DNA of 64,000 nucleotides. Source: RBC038 sp041390625 (GTDB lineage Bacteria > Chloroflexota > Dehalococcoidia > UBA2979). The position numbers and the translations under genes are program-made. The notes beneath the pieces were generated by a model. It did not search any database. It was not told the origin of the DNA and saw only the letters and a list, made by a program, of their open reading frames with translations. Positions 17,561-25,449 of the stretch are shown one piece after another (within the stretch, counting starts at the first letter, position 1; every line of letters begins with the position of its first letter). Location of the stretch: the NCBI GenBank assembly GCA_041390625.1, contig JAWKPM010000006.1:1-64000 (forward strand), in the 5' to 3' direction.

Positions 17561-19570
17561 ATGGGCATCTGGGTCGGGCGCTACTCGATGGTCGGCGGCG
17601 ACGTGCAGGAGCACGGGCCGGGCGTCGTCGATCGCCGTCGCGTGCAGGACGACGAGTCGGTGCGCCTCGTGGTGCTGGCCGAGCCGGTGGACGAGCGCTC
17701 GGCGGAGTTCGCGAGCGAGGTCGCCGAGGCGGTCGCCGCGCTCTTTCGTCGTGAGTCGCTCTCGCTGACCGGCGGTCTGCTGCGCGCGCTGCGGCAGGCG
17801 CACACCAACCTCGCGGAGTGGAACCGGCGGTCGCTGCGTGAGCATCGCGTGGCGGTCGGGCTGACGTGCGTCGCGATCCGCGAGGGCGAGGCGACGGTCG
17901 CGCAGGTGGGGCCGGGCACGGTCTTCGCGCGCGCGGGCGGCGAGGTGCGGCGCTTCGTGACGGACGGCGAGCCGGCCGAGAACCCCCTCGGCGGCACGGA
18001 GTCGATCGAGCCCTCTTTCGCGCGCGTGCGACTGGCGGACGAGCCGCTGCTGCTGCTCACGAGCAACGTCGAGCGGGAGATCGGCGTGGAGGCGATTGCC
18101 GCCGCGCTGGCGCAGGGTCCCGAGCGCGCGCTGGCCGACCTCTTCCTGCGCACGCGCGGCGTGCGCGACATGGCGGCGGTCTTCATCGCGGACCTCGACC
18201 TGGCCGAGGAGGAGGGCGGGGACACCGGCGGCGGCACGGTCATCACCGAAGGCCCGTCTTCGACGCCGGCACCGACGCTCGACTCCGAGGTGGACGACGC
18301 GCCTCGGGTGCCGGAGATCGACTCGGCGCCTCCACCGGTGCCGAGGCCGGTCGGGGGTCGCGCGCGATCGCTGCCCGGCCTGCGTCGCTCGCGGATGGTG
18401 GGGCGGAGCGGGACGCGACGCGAGCTGCCGCTCCGCGCGATCGGCATCGTCGCCGCCGTGATCCTCGTGGCCCTCGTTGCGTGGTTCGCGCTGCCGCCGC
18501 TGCTGCGCGAGGGGGCCGACACGCGCCTCGATGACGCGATTGCGACGGCCGACCAGCAGCTCGGAGACGCGACGACGGCCTCGAATGCCGGCGAGCTCGT
18601 GGATGCGCGCGCGGCGCTGGCCGAAGCGAGCACGGAGGTGGAGGCGGCGCGGGCCATCGATGGTGCCGATCCGCGCATCGCGGACCTCGACGCGCGCGTG
18701 GCGGCGCTCACGGCCGCGCTCGACCGCGTGATCGAGGTGAGCGCGCTGCGGGCGGTGGTGGAGTTCGAGGGGGCGGTGACGGCGCCGTTCACGCCTCAGG
18801 AGATCGCCTTCGGCGGCGGTGGGCTGTGGCTGCTCGATGCGGATGGGGGGCGGGTCTTCTCGATCGATGCGTCGAGCGGCAGCCTCGGGATCGTGTATCG
18901 GGCCGGGCAGGACTACGGCGGCACGACCTCGGCGGCGCCGGCGGCGATCGCATGGGACCAGGACGGGCGTCGGCTGCTGGTCCTCGATGCCGACCGGAAC
19001 CTGTTCGCGCTGTCCGAGGCGACGACACCGTTCGCGCTGCCGCTGCGCGGGGCGGACGAGCTGCGCTCGCCCGGCGCGATCGCGGCTTACAACGGGAACC
19101 TCTACATCCTCGATGTCGGGGCGCGCGAGGTGTGGCGCTATGCGCCGGCCGGCGACGGGTTCGACTCCGAGCGGAGCGGCCTGCTCGGCGGCCTCGAGCT
19201 GCCGGATGCGCACGGGCTGGCGATCGACGGCGACGTCTTCGTGCTGAGCGACGACGCGCTGCGGCACTTCCGGCTGGGCGAAGAACTGACGCCGCTCCTC
19301 ACGGGCGTCGATCGGCCGCCGTCGCCAGCGGCGGCGGTCGTGGAAGACGTGCTGCGCGGCCGCTTCTACGTCGCGGACCGCGGTGGGGAGCGCATCCTCG
19401 TCTCGGATCGTGAGGGGGCGTTCATCTCGCAGTTCCACCACCCCGCGTTCTTCGACCTGCGGGGGCTGGCGGTGGCCGACGACGGCTCCGTGCTCTACGT
19501 GCTGACGGCGGACGGCATCTTCGCCTTCGATCCGCTCGTCGAGTTCACGCCGACGCTGACCGTGCCATAG
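17561..19570 (+). CDS. PP2C-like domain, transmembrane helix and beta-propeller protein
   Basis: The 669-residue protein has three parts. Residues 1-220 resemble PP2C phosphatases ('VGLTCVAIREGEATVAQVG', 'RRFVTDGEP', 'LLLLTSNVE', 'RDMAAVFI'), but the metal-binding N-terminal DG motif is not visible, so activity is doubtful. After a Pro/Ser linker, one membrane helix (about 288-312) leads to a coiled region and then an extracytoplasmic NHL/six-bladed-propeller-like domain (380-669) with repeated 'LLVLDAD', 'LYILDVG', 'FYVADRGG' blades. It may transmit a signal across the membrane. tsaD follows after 9 bp. Confidence 0.75.
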   Translation: MGIWVGRYSMVGGDVQEHGPGVVDRRRVQDDESVRLVVLAEPVDERSAEFASEVAEAVAALFRRESLSLTGGLLRALRQAHTNLAEWNRRSLREHRVAVGLTCVAIREGEATVAQVGPGTVFARAGGEVRRFVTDGEPAENPLGGTESIEPSFARVRLADEPLLLLTSNVEREIGVEAIAAALAQGPERALADLFLRTRGVRDMAAVFIADLDLAEEEGGDTGGGTVITEGPSSTPAPTLDSEVDDAPRVPEIDSAPPPVPRPVGGRARSLPGLRRSRMVGRSGTRRELPLRAIGIVAAVILVALVAWFALPPLLREGADTRLDDAIATADQQLGDATTASNAGELVDARAALAEASTEVEAARAIDGADPRIADLDARVAALTAALDRVIEVSALRAVVEFEGAVTAPFTPQEIAFGGGGLWLLDADGGRVFSIDASSGSLGIVYRAGQDYGGTTSAAPAAIAWDQDGRRLLVLDADRNLFALSEATTPFALPLRGADELRSPGAIAAYNGNLYILDVGAREVWRYAPAGDGFDSERSGLLGGLELPDAHGLAIDGDVFVLSDDALRHFRLGEELTPLLTGVDRPPSPAAAVVEDVLRGRFYVADRGGERILVSDREGAFISQFHHPAFFDLRGLAVADDGSVLYVLTADGIFAFDPLVEFTPTLTVP

Positions 19571-19579
19571 GGTGGGCAC

Positions 19580-20620
19580 ATGACGACCTCGAGCCAGCGG
19601 CGTGTGCGGATCCTCGCGATCGAGAGCTCGTGCGACGAGACCTCGGCGGCGGTCGTCGACGACGGCTGGCGGCTGCGCTCGAACGTGGTCGCCTCGCAGG
19701 AGGACCTGCATCGGGAGACGGGCGGGGTCGTGCCCGAGGTGGCGGCTCGGCAGCACCTGCGGGCGTTCGCGCCGGTCGTGCGGAAGGCGCTCGCCGACGC
19801 CGAGACGACGTGGGACGACATCGACTACGTCGCGGCGACGGCGGGGCCGGGGCTGCCGGGCGCGCTCCTCGTGGGGCTGAACGGCGCGCGGGGCATGGCG
19901 TATGCGCGCGGGCTGCCCTTCATTCCCTCGGACCACATCGAGGGGCACGTCTGCGCGAACTGGCTGCGGGACGAGGGTGCGGACGAGCCGCCGCTGCCGG
20001 CGCTCGCCCTGGTGGTCTCCGGCGGGCACACCGAGCTGCTGCTGATGCGCGAGCACGGGCAGTTCGAGCGCATCGGAAGCACGCGCGACGACGCGGCGGG
20101 CGAGGCCTTCGACAAGGTGGCGCGGCTCCTCGGGCTGCCGTACCCCGGCGGGCCGCCGCTGTCCCGGCTCGCCTCGACGGCGACGGTGCGGAAGCTGCGG
20201 CTGCCTCGAGCGTGGCTGCGGGGCAGCGACGACTTCTCGTTCTCGGGCCTGAAGACGGCGGTACGCCAGCTGGTGGAGGGCGACGACGCGCCGCCGGCGG
20301 CCGAGGTGGCGTGGGCCTTCCAGGAGTCGGTGTGCGACGTGCTGTCGCAGAAGGCGGTGCGGGCCTCGCAGGCTGCGGGGGCGCGCTCGCTGCTGGTAGC
20401 GGGGGGCGTGGCGGCGAACCCTCGATTGCGCGAGCGGATTCGGGAGCGGGCGGACGTGCCGGTGTTCATTCCGCCGCCGGCGCTGTGCACCGACAACGCG
20501 GCGATGATCGCGGCGGCGGCGTTCCGGCACCTCGATGCGGCGGTGCGGCCGGAGAGCGACCTGGATGTAAGGCCGACGGCGCCTCGGCCTCGGCGGGCGC
20601 CGAACCGGGCTCGCGCGTAG
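19580..20620 (+). CDS. tsaD: tRNA N6-adenosine threonylcarbamoyltransferase
   Basis: This 346-residue TsaD/Kae1 enzyme transfers the threonylcarbamoyl group to A37 of ANN-decoding tRNAs. 'ESSCDETSAAVV', 'GGVVPEVAARQH', 'TAGPGLPGALLVG', the metal site H119-x3-H123 and 'VVSGGHTEL' are all present, with the last metal Asp in 'CTDNAAM'. The start 9 bp after the previous stop is preceded by TAGGGT. No tsaB or tsaE is in the window. A run of three hairpin repeats follows the stop directly. Confidence 0.96.
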   Translation: MTTSSQRRVRILAIESSCDETSAAVVDDGWRLRSNVVASQEDLHRETGGVVPEVAARQHLRAFAPVVRKALADAETTWDDIDYVAATAGPGLPGALLVGLNGARGMAYARGLPFIPSDHIEGHVCANWLRDEGADEPPLPALALVVSGGHTELLLMREHGQFERIGSTRDDAAGEAFDKVARLLGLPYPGGPPLSRLASTATVRKLRLPRAWLRGSDDFSFSGLKTAVRQLVEGDDAPPAAEVAWAFQESVCDVLSQKAVRASQAAGARSLLVAGGVAANPRLRERIRERADVPVFIPPPALCTDNAAMIAAAAFRHLDAAVRPESDLDVRPTAPRPRRAPNRARA

Positions 20621-20750
20621 GGGTTCGTCCTCGGAGCCGGAGGGCGCGGCTGGGCCGCGCCCCGTGGTCACCCTTCGGGTGGCAGCCCGCCCGCCCGCCC
20701 TTTCTTCAGCGAGGGCTTCGCCCTCGCGCTCCCCTCGAACGTCCTCGGTC
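20621..20750 (+). repeat. Hairpin repeat element, copy C1
   Basis: It begins at the base after the tsaD stop with GGGGTTCGTCCTCGG. Hairpin 1 is GGGCGCGGC/GCCGCGCCC, hairpin 2 is CACCCTTCGGGTG, and hairpin 3 is GCGAGGGCTTCGCCCTCGC (20709-20727). It closes with GCTCCCCTCGAACGTCCTCG. It is the first of three tandem copies that fill 20621-21050; the last 80 bp before moaC shows nothing further. Confidence 0.85.
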
Positions 20751-20780
20751 CTGGTGGTGCCTCGGTGCTGCACGCGCGCC

Positions 20781-20890
20781 GGGGAGGGGGAGGGCGCGCT
20801 GGGCCCCGGTGTACAGCCCTTCGGGCTGATGGCTCTCCCGCCCGCCCTTGTTACAGCGAGGGCTTCGCCCTCGCGCTCCCCTCGAAGTTC
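20781..20890 (+). repeat. Hairpin repeat element, copy C2
   Basis: This tandem copy follows C1 by a shift of 147 bp (measured at hairpin 3, 20856-20874). Hairpin 1 is degenerate, hairpin 2 is AGCCCTTCGGGCT, and hairpin 3 is identical to C1. The sequence linking it to C3 resembles the one linking C1 to C2 (GGTGCCTCGGT...CGCGCG), so the duplicated unit is about 150 bp. Confidence 0.85.
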
Positions 20891-20931
20891 CGCGGGTTGT
20901 GGCGGTGCCTCGGTCCTACGCGCGCTTCGGG

Positions 20932-21047
20932 ATCGGGAGGGCGCGGCCAGCCGCGCCCTGTGGACGCCCCTGCGGGGCGGCTGCCCGCCCACCCGCCCTT
21001 TCTTCAGCGAGGGCTACGCCCTCGCGCTCCCCTCGAACGTCCTCGGT
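20932..21047 (+). repeat. Hairpin repeat element, copy C3
   Basis: This is the third tandem copy, 151 bp after C2 at hairpin 3 (21007-21025, loop changed to CTACG). Hairpin 1 is GGGCGCGGC/GCCGCGCCC and hairpin 2 is GCCCCTGCGGGGC. It ends with the same CTCGAACGTCCTCGGT as C1. Confidence 0.85.
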
Positions 21048-21130
21048 TGAAGACTGTTCCTCGTGCCGCCTCGAGCCCGGAGCTACGCAGCGCCTCGGCG
21101 TCTGCGCCTACCTGGGTTGGACTGGCGGGG

Positions 21131-21643
21131 CTAGTCGGCGCGGTACGTGCCGGAGGCGCCGCCGGATTTGGCGAGGAGGCGGATGGCCTCGATGCGCATG
21201 CCGCGCTCGACGGCTTTGCACATGTCGTAGACGGTGAGGGCGGCGACGGAGACGGCGGTGAGGGCCTCCATCTCGACGCCGGTCTGGGCGGTGGTGCGGA
21301 CGGTGGCCTCGATCTCGAGGGTGGCTGCGCCGGCGCGGGCGGCGCCGGGCTCGAGGCGGACCTCGATGCCGCTGATGGGCAGCGGGTGGCAGAGCGGGAT
21401 GAGGTCGTGGGTGCGCTTGGCGGCCATGATGCCGGCGACGCGCGCGACGGCGAGCACGTCACCCTTCGGCGTGCGGCCCTCGACGATCATGGCCAGCGTC
21501 GCGGGCGCCATGACGACGCGGCCGGCGGCCGTGGCTTCGCGGGCGGTCGTGTCCTTCGCGGAGACGTCGACCATGCGGGCGTGGCCCTCGGCGTCGACGT
21601 GGGAGAGCGCGCGCGGCTCGGTCGGTCCGTTCGACTCCGGCAC
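21131..21643 (-). CDS. moaC: Cyclic pyranopterin monophosphate synthase
   Basis: MoaC acts with MoaA to turn GTP into cyclic pyranopterin monophosphate, the first stage of molybdenum cofactor synthesis. The protein (about 170 residues from the GTG at 21643) has 'LSHVDAEG-ARMVDVS', 'MAAKRTHDLIPLCHPL' and 'GVEMEALTAVSVAALTVYDMCKA', which hold the active-site Lys, His, Glu and Asp. The start lies 2 nt past the moaA stop, so the two are coupled. It ends opposite the tsaD-linked repeats. Confidence 0.95.
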   Translation of the reverse strand: MPESNGPTEPRALSHVDAEGHARMVDVSAKDTTAREATAAGRVVMAPATLAMIVEGRTPKGDVLAVARVAGIMAAKRTHDLIPLCHPLPISGIEVRLEPGAARAGAATLEIEATVRTTAQTGVEMEALTAVSVAALTVYDMCKAVERGMRIEAIRLLAKSGGASGTYRAD

Positions 21644-21645
21644 GG

Positions 21646-22683
21646 CTAGCCGCCCAGCCTCGACATCTCGAGGCGGGGGAGGTCGCGCGTGGCCTCGGAG
21701 CGGAGCTCGGAGTAGCGGTCGTCGCGCTGCGTCCACACGCCGCGGATGGCCTCGGCGAGCTCGGCGTCCGATGAGCCGTCGCGCAGGCGGGCGCGGAGGT
21801 CGAAGCCGTGGGTGCCGAAGAGGCAGGTGACGAGCTCGCCGGCCGCGGTGATGCGGGCGCGTGTGCAGTCGCCGCAGAACGGTTGGGTGACCGAGGTGAT
21901 GAGGCCGATCTCGCCGCTGCCGTCCTCGTAGGCCCAGCGCTGGGCGACCTCGCCTCGATAGGCGGGCTCGAGGGGGCGGAGCGGCATCTCGGCGTTAATG
22001 CGGTCGATGACCTCCTGGGCCGGCAGCACCTCGTCGAGGCGCCAGCCGTTGGTGGTGCCGACGTCCATGTACTCGATGAAGCGAACGATGTGGCCGGTGC
22101 CCTTGAAGTGGCGTGCGAGGTCAACCAGCGTGTGGTCGTTCACGCCTCGACGGACGACGGCGTTGATCTTCACCGGGGTGAGGCCGGCGGCCTCGGCAGC
22201 CTCGATGCCCTCGAGCACGAGGCGGACGGGGAAGTCCATGTCGTTCATCGAGCGGAAGATGTCGTCGTCGAGGGAGTCGAGGCTGACGGTGACGCGGTCG
22301 AGGCCGGCCTCGGCGAGTGGTTGCGCCATCGAGGTCAACAGCGAGCCGTTGGTGGTCATCGTGACGTCGAGGTCGGGGATCTCGGCGAGCATGCGCACGA
22401 GCTCGGGCAGCTGGGCGCGGAGGGTGGGCTCGCCGCCGGTGAGGCGGACCTTGCGGACGCCGAGGCTCGCGAAGACGCGGGTGAGGGTCGTGATCTCCTC
22501 GAACGAGAGGATCTCGTCGCGGGGAAGGAACTCGAAGCCGGGGCCGAAGACCTCGCGGGGCATGCAGTAGCGGCAGCGGAAGTTGCAGCGGTCCGTCACG
22601 GACACGCGGAGGTCGCGCAGCGGCCGCCCGAAGCGGTCGAGCAGCGCCGTGCCGTCGTCGCGCGTGTTGCGGTCGAGCGTCAT
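21646..22683 (-). CDS. moaA: GTP 3',8-cyclase (radical SAM)
   Basis: The 345-residue protein has the radical SAM cluster motif C33, C37, C40 (CNFRCRYC), 'GGEPTLR' for SAM binding, and the C-terminal second Fe-S site with 'CGDCTRARI' and a following Cys. It ends in a Gly-Gly (SRLGG), the conserved tail of MoaA that reaches the active site. The ATG is preceded by GAGGTGA. It forms a pair with moaC, and rdgB lies just upstream on the same strand. Confidence 0.96.
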   Translation of the reverse strand: MTLDRNTRDDGTALLDRFGRPLRDLRVSVTDRCNFRCRYCMPREVFGPGFEFLPRDEILSFEEITTLTRVFASLGVRKVRLTGGEPTLRAQLPELVRMLAEIPDLDVTMTTNGSLLTSMAQPLAEAGLDRVTVSLDSLDDDIFRSMNDMDFPVRLVLEGIEAAEAAGLTPVKINAVVRRGVNDHTLVDLARHFKGTGHIVRFIEYMDVGTTNGWRLDEVLPAQEVIDRINAEMPLRPLEPAYRGEVAQRWAYEDGSGEIGLITSVTQPFCGDCTRARITAAGELVTCLFGTHGFDLRARLRDGSSDAELAEAIRGVWTQRDDRYSELRSEATRDLPRLEMSRLGG

Positions 22684-22716
22684 CGAATCACCTCGAGGCT
22701 CGGCCTCGGGCTGGCA

Positions 22717-23334
22717 TCAGTCCGAGGCGGCGAGCTCGTTCAGCACATCCATCATCGCACGCATGGCACGCGCCCGGTGGCTGATGCGGTCCTTCTCGGG
22801 ACCGAGCTCGGCGGCGGTGCGGCCGTCCGGCAGCTCGAAGACGGGGTCGTAGCCGAAGCCGTTGGCGCCTCGGGGGGCCGTCGCGATGCGGCCCTCGAGG
22901 GTGCCTTCGCGTACGAACGTGCGGTCGCCGGGCAGCGCGAGCACGAGCACGGCGCGGAATCGTGCGCCGCGGCGGGCCGGCGGCACGCCCTCGAGGCGTC
23001 GGAGCAGCAGGGCGGAGCGGGCGGCGTCCGAGGTGACGGAAGGGCCGCCGAAGCGCGCTGAGAGCACGCCCGGCCGGCCATCGAGGGCATCGACCTCGAT
23101 GCCGGAGTCATCGGCGAGGGCGGGGAGGCCGGTGGCCGCGGCGTGGGCGACGGCCTTGAGGGTCGCGTTCTCCAGGTAGGAGCGGCCGGTCTCGATGACG
23201 GAGACGTCGGTTGCCCCGGCCTCGGCGGGGGTGAGGAGCTGCCACGCGCTGCCCTCGAGCATCGCGCGGAACTCGCGCACCTTGCCGGCGTTGCCGGAGG
23301 CGAGGACGAAGCGGCGCGACGACCGGGTGGTCAT
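22717..23334 (-). CDS. rdgB: XTP/dITP diphosphatase (Ham1/RdgB)
   Basis: A house-cleaning NTPase of about 205 residues that removes deaminated purine nucleotides. 'LASGNAGKVREF' at the N terminus, 'SYLENATLKA', 'ALADDSGIEVDAL' with the metal Asp, and 'GFGYDPVFELPDG' are the family signatures. The ATG at 23334 is chosen because upstream codons in the open frame have no homology; GAGG lies just before it. It is in series with the FBP aldolase/phosphatase gene, 28 bp apart, and with moaA. Confidence 0.95.
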   Translation of the reverse strand: MTTRSSRRFVLASGNAGKVREFRAMLEGSAWQLLTPAEAGATDVSVIETGRSYLENATLKAVAHAAATGLPALADDSGIEVDALDGRPGVLSARFGGPSVTSDAARSALLLRRLEGVPPARRGARFRAVLVLALPGDRTFVREGTLEGRIATAPRGANGFGYDPVFELPDGRTAAELGPEKDRISHRARAMRAMMDVLNELAASD

Positions 23335-23362
23335 CGCGCCTCGACGTTGCGTGTGTCCGCGC

Positions 23363-24460
23363 TCACTCGGTGGGCGACCAGCGGTCCTGCATCTTCGCCG
23401 CGACGGCCGGCATGGTGGTGTACTCCATCTCGTCGAGCGGCAGGCGGTGCGGCTCGAAGGGGCCGTGCTTGCGGAGGATGTCGGCGATGTTGTTCGCCTC
23501 CTGGCGGACGTTGTCGAACGACGGGTCGTCGAACATGTCACGGGGACCGACGAGTTTGCCCTCGGCGATCTGGAAGCCGAGCGCGACGACGCGCGGCGGG
23601 CCGTCGAAGCGGGCCGGGTGGGCGTCCTTCAGGCCGACGGGCATGAGCGGGCCGTAGTGAGAGCCGCGCATGAAGCCCTCCACGATGTAGGCGGAGGTGA
23701 AGGCCTCGAGGACCTCGCCGACGGCGGGGAAGTGGCCCTGGCAGCGGATGATGGCGGCCGGGTCGTCCTTGCCGACGTAGCGGCCGGCGATCAGCGAGAG
23801 CTTGTCGGTGGAGGAGACCGCACCGACCTCACCGGTCTGGCGGTTGGCGACGCGCTTCAAGGCGTAGCGGGCGGGCGAGCCGATGAAGACGAGGAGGTCG
23901 TAAATCTCCTCGGGCGTGTTGAACACGATCTTCTTGTGCTCCATGACGTCGTGGACCTCGAACGAGAATCCGTCGTGGAGGGGCTCGGCGATGACGAGAC
24001 CGGCGGTGTTAAAGGGGTCGGCGAACATCTTGTAGAAGGGCAGGTTGAAGGCGCCCGCCGATGTCTTGTCGCCCATGAGCACGATGACCGGCTCCGACGG
24101 GCGCTCCTCAATCTGCATCTCGGCGGAGCCGGGGCCGGCGCCGCGGATGTTGCCGGAGAAGGCGTCGACGAGGAGGTCCTGGCCGGCGCCGTAGAGGTGG
24201 AGCTTCTTCGCGACCTCGGTGCCGGCGACGAAGGTGTCCCAGGCGAGCTTGTGGATGGCCTCGTTATTCTCGCCCTCGTTGTGGGACATGATGAGGAACA
24301 TGTCGTCGCCACAGTGCGAGACGTGGGCATCGATGAGCAGGCCGGACTGGATGGCCTGCGCCATGCCCTCGCGGCCGGCGTCCAGCACTTCCTCGTGGCT
24401 GGCGGAGTGACCCACGAAGCCACCAACGTCGGCCTTGATCACGCTCAGGGTCTGGGGCAT
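23363..24460 (-). CDS. Fructose-1,6-bisphosphate aldolase/phosphatase (archaeal type)
   Basis: This bifunctional gluconeogenic enzyme both condenses triose phosphates and dephosphorylates fructose bisphosphate. The 365-residue chain shows the family hallmarks: 'SVIKADVGGFVGH' at the N terminus, 'HCGDDMFLIM-H', 'GAGQDLLVDAFSGN-RGAGPG-AEM', 'VLMGDKTSAGAFNLP', and 'DGF-FEVHDV'. The ATG at 24460 has AGAGGA 6 nt upstream. The type is common in archaea and deep-branching or thermophilic bacteria, and it hints at autotrophic or gluconeogenic metabolism. The 187 bp upstream contains a TACACT box, a possible -10. Confidence 0.95.
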   Translation of the reverse strand: MPQTLSVIKADVGGFVGHSASHEEVLDAGREGMAQAIQSGLLIDAHVSHCGDDMFLIMSHNEGENNEAIHKLAWDTFVAGTEVAKKLHLYGAGQDLLVDAFSGNIRGAGPGSAEMQIEERPSEPVIVLMGDKTSAGAFNLPFYKMFADPFNTAGLVIAEPLHDGFSFEVHDVMEHKKIVFNTPEEIYDLLVFIGSPARYALKRVANRQTGEVGAVSSTDKLSLIAGRYVGKDDPAAIIRCQGHFPAVGEVLEAFTSAYIVEGFMRGSHYGPLMPVGLKDAHPARFDGPPRVVALGFQIAEGKLVGPRDMFDDPSFDNVRQEANNIADILRKHGPFEPHRLPLDEMEYTTMPAVAAKMQDRWSPTE

Positions 24461-24647
24461 GTGAGTCCTCTCAAACGGTTCGTCGTGCATTCACGACGTG
24501 CGCCGGTCGGCGCGCGTCGAGTGTATCGGGGTCGGGGCACGTGGGCCCGGACGGATGCCAGGGAACGGTCGGGTCGAACGGCACTCTTGACCGGTTCTGC
24601 CTCGACGGTTGCCTGCTCGCGATGCTAGCCAGCGCCCGACGAGCGGG

Positions 24648-25376
24648 TCAATTCGGCGTTTCCCGCGCTGCCTTCGCGGCCTTGGGCCGGAGGGTGAGCA
24701 GCGCGCCTTCGGCGAGGGGGCGGGCCTGGGCCAGCACGTTCCAGTCGAGGTCCGACTCGTCGGCGAGGAAGGCCTCGAGGGCCTCGACCATCTCGGCGGC
24801 ACGGCGGGCGGCGTGCGCCTCGTCGAGCGCGCGGAAGCCCTGGAGCTTGCGCGGTCCCTCGCGCCCGCCCTCGGAGATGTACCAGTCTCGGTAGGCGTCG
24901 CCGCAGCCGGCGCTGCGGAGCATCGAGCCGAGCGGGGTCGCAGCCGGGGGGACGCGCGCGGCGAGGGCTCGGGCGGTGATGGTGCGGGCGGGGGAGTCGT
25001 ATTCGGCCATGAGGTGGCCACCGGGCGGAATGAGCTCGCCGAGGCGGGCGAAGAGCAGGCGCTCGATGCCCTCGGGCACCTGGACGGAGCGGCCGTCGTG
25101 GAGCGGGAGCACGTCCTGCCACTCGATGATCTCGACCCAGTTGAATCCGGGGAACGGGCCGCTGTTCTGGAGGCCGAACACCACGGGGTCGACGGTGCGG
25201 CCGAACTCGGAGCTCTCGAGGTAGAGGCGGAAGTAGGTCGCGCCGACCGAGTTCTTCGGGCCGAGCAGCACGGCGAGCGTCACGTCCTCGCCGACCCCGA
25301 CGCCATCGAGGCGGGTGAGGGGGTGGTCGGGGGACTCGGCGGCGGGTCGCCAGCGGGCGGTGTGGCTCGCAGTCAT
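24648..25376 (-). CDS. DUF1122-like protein
   Basis: This 242-residue protein resembles DUF1122 members known mainly from archaea: 'FNWVEIIEWQDVLPLHDG', 'LIPPGGHLMAEYD', 'PPAATPLGSML', and 'DWYISEGGREGPRKLQGF'. The C-terminal third is a charged helical stretch. Function is unknown; the fold has been likened to GNAT transferases, which I cannot check. It is divergent from folC and lies upstream of the FBP aldolase/phosphatase gene. Confidence 0.65.
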   Translation of the reverse strand: MTASHTARWRPAAESPDHPLTRLDGVGVGEDVTLAVLLGPKNSVGATYFRLYLESSEFGRTVDPVVFGLQNSGPFPGFNWVEIIEWQDVLPLHDGRSVQVPEGIERLLFARLGELIPPGGHLMAEYDSPARTITARALAARVPPAATPLGSMLRSAGCGDAYRDWYISEGGREGPRKLQGFRALDEAHAARRAAEMVEALEAFLADESDLDWNVLAQARPLAEGALLTLRPKAAKAARETPN

Positions 25377-25449
25377 CGGTACGAACGTAGCAGAGCGGCG
25401 CGACCGGCCTCGGGTCTCGGGCGGGCGCGGGAGCCGTACACTGCCCGCC

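Noticed and set aside
16928..20992. A 1354-codon open frame on the minus strand, opposite the PP2C-like and tsaD genes
   Set aside because: Only its last 130 codons are a real gene. The rest is Arg/Pro/His-rich antisense translation of two well-supported plus-strand genes, an artefact of high GC content.
20621..21050. A short CRISPR-like array after tsaD
   Set aside because: The unit is about 150 bp and self-complementary, and the linkers are themselves repeated rather than unique. No cas genes are present.
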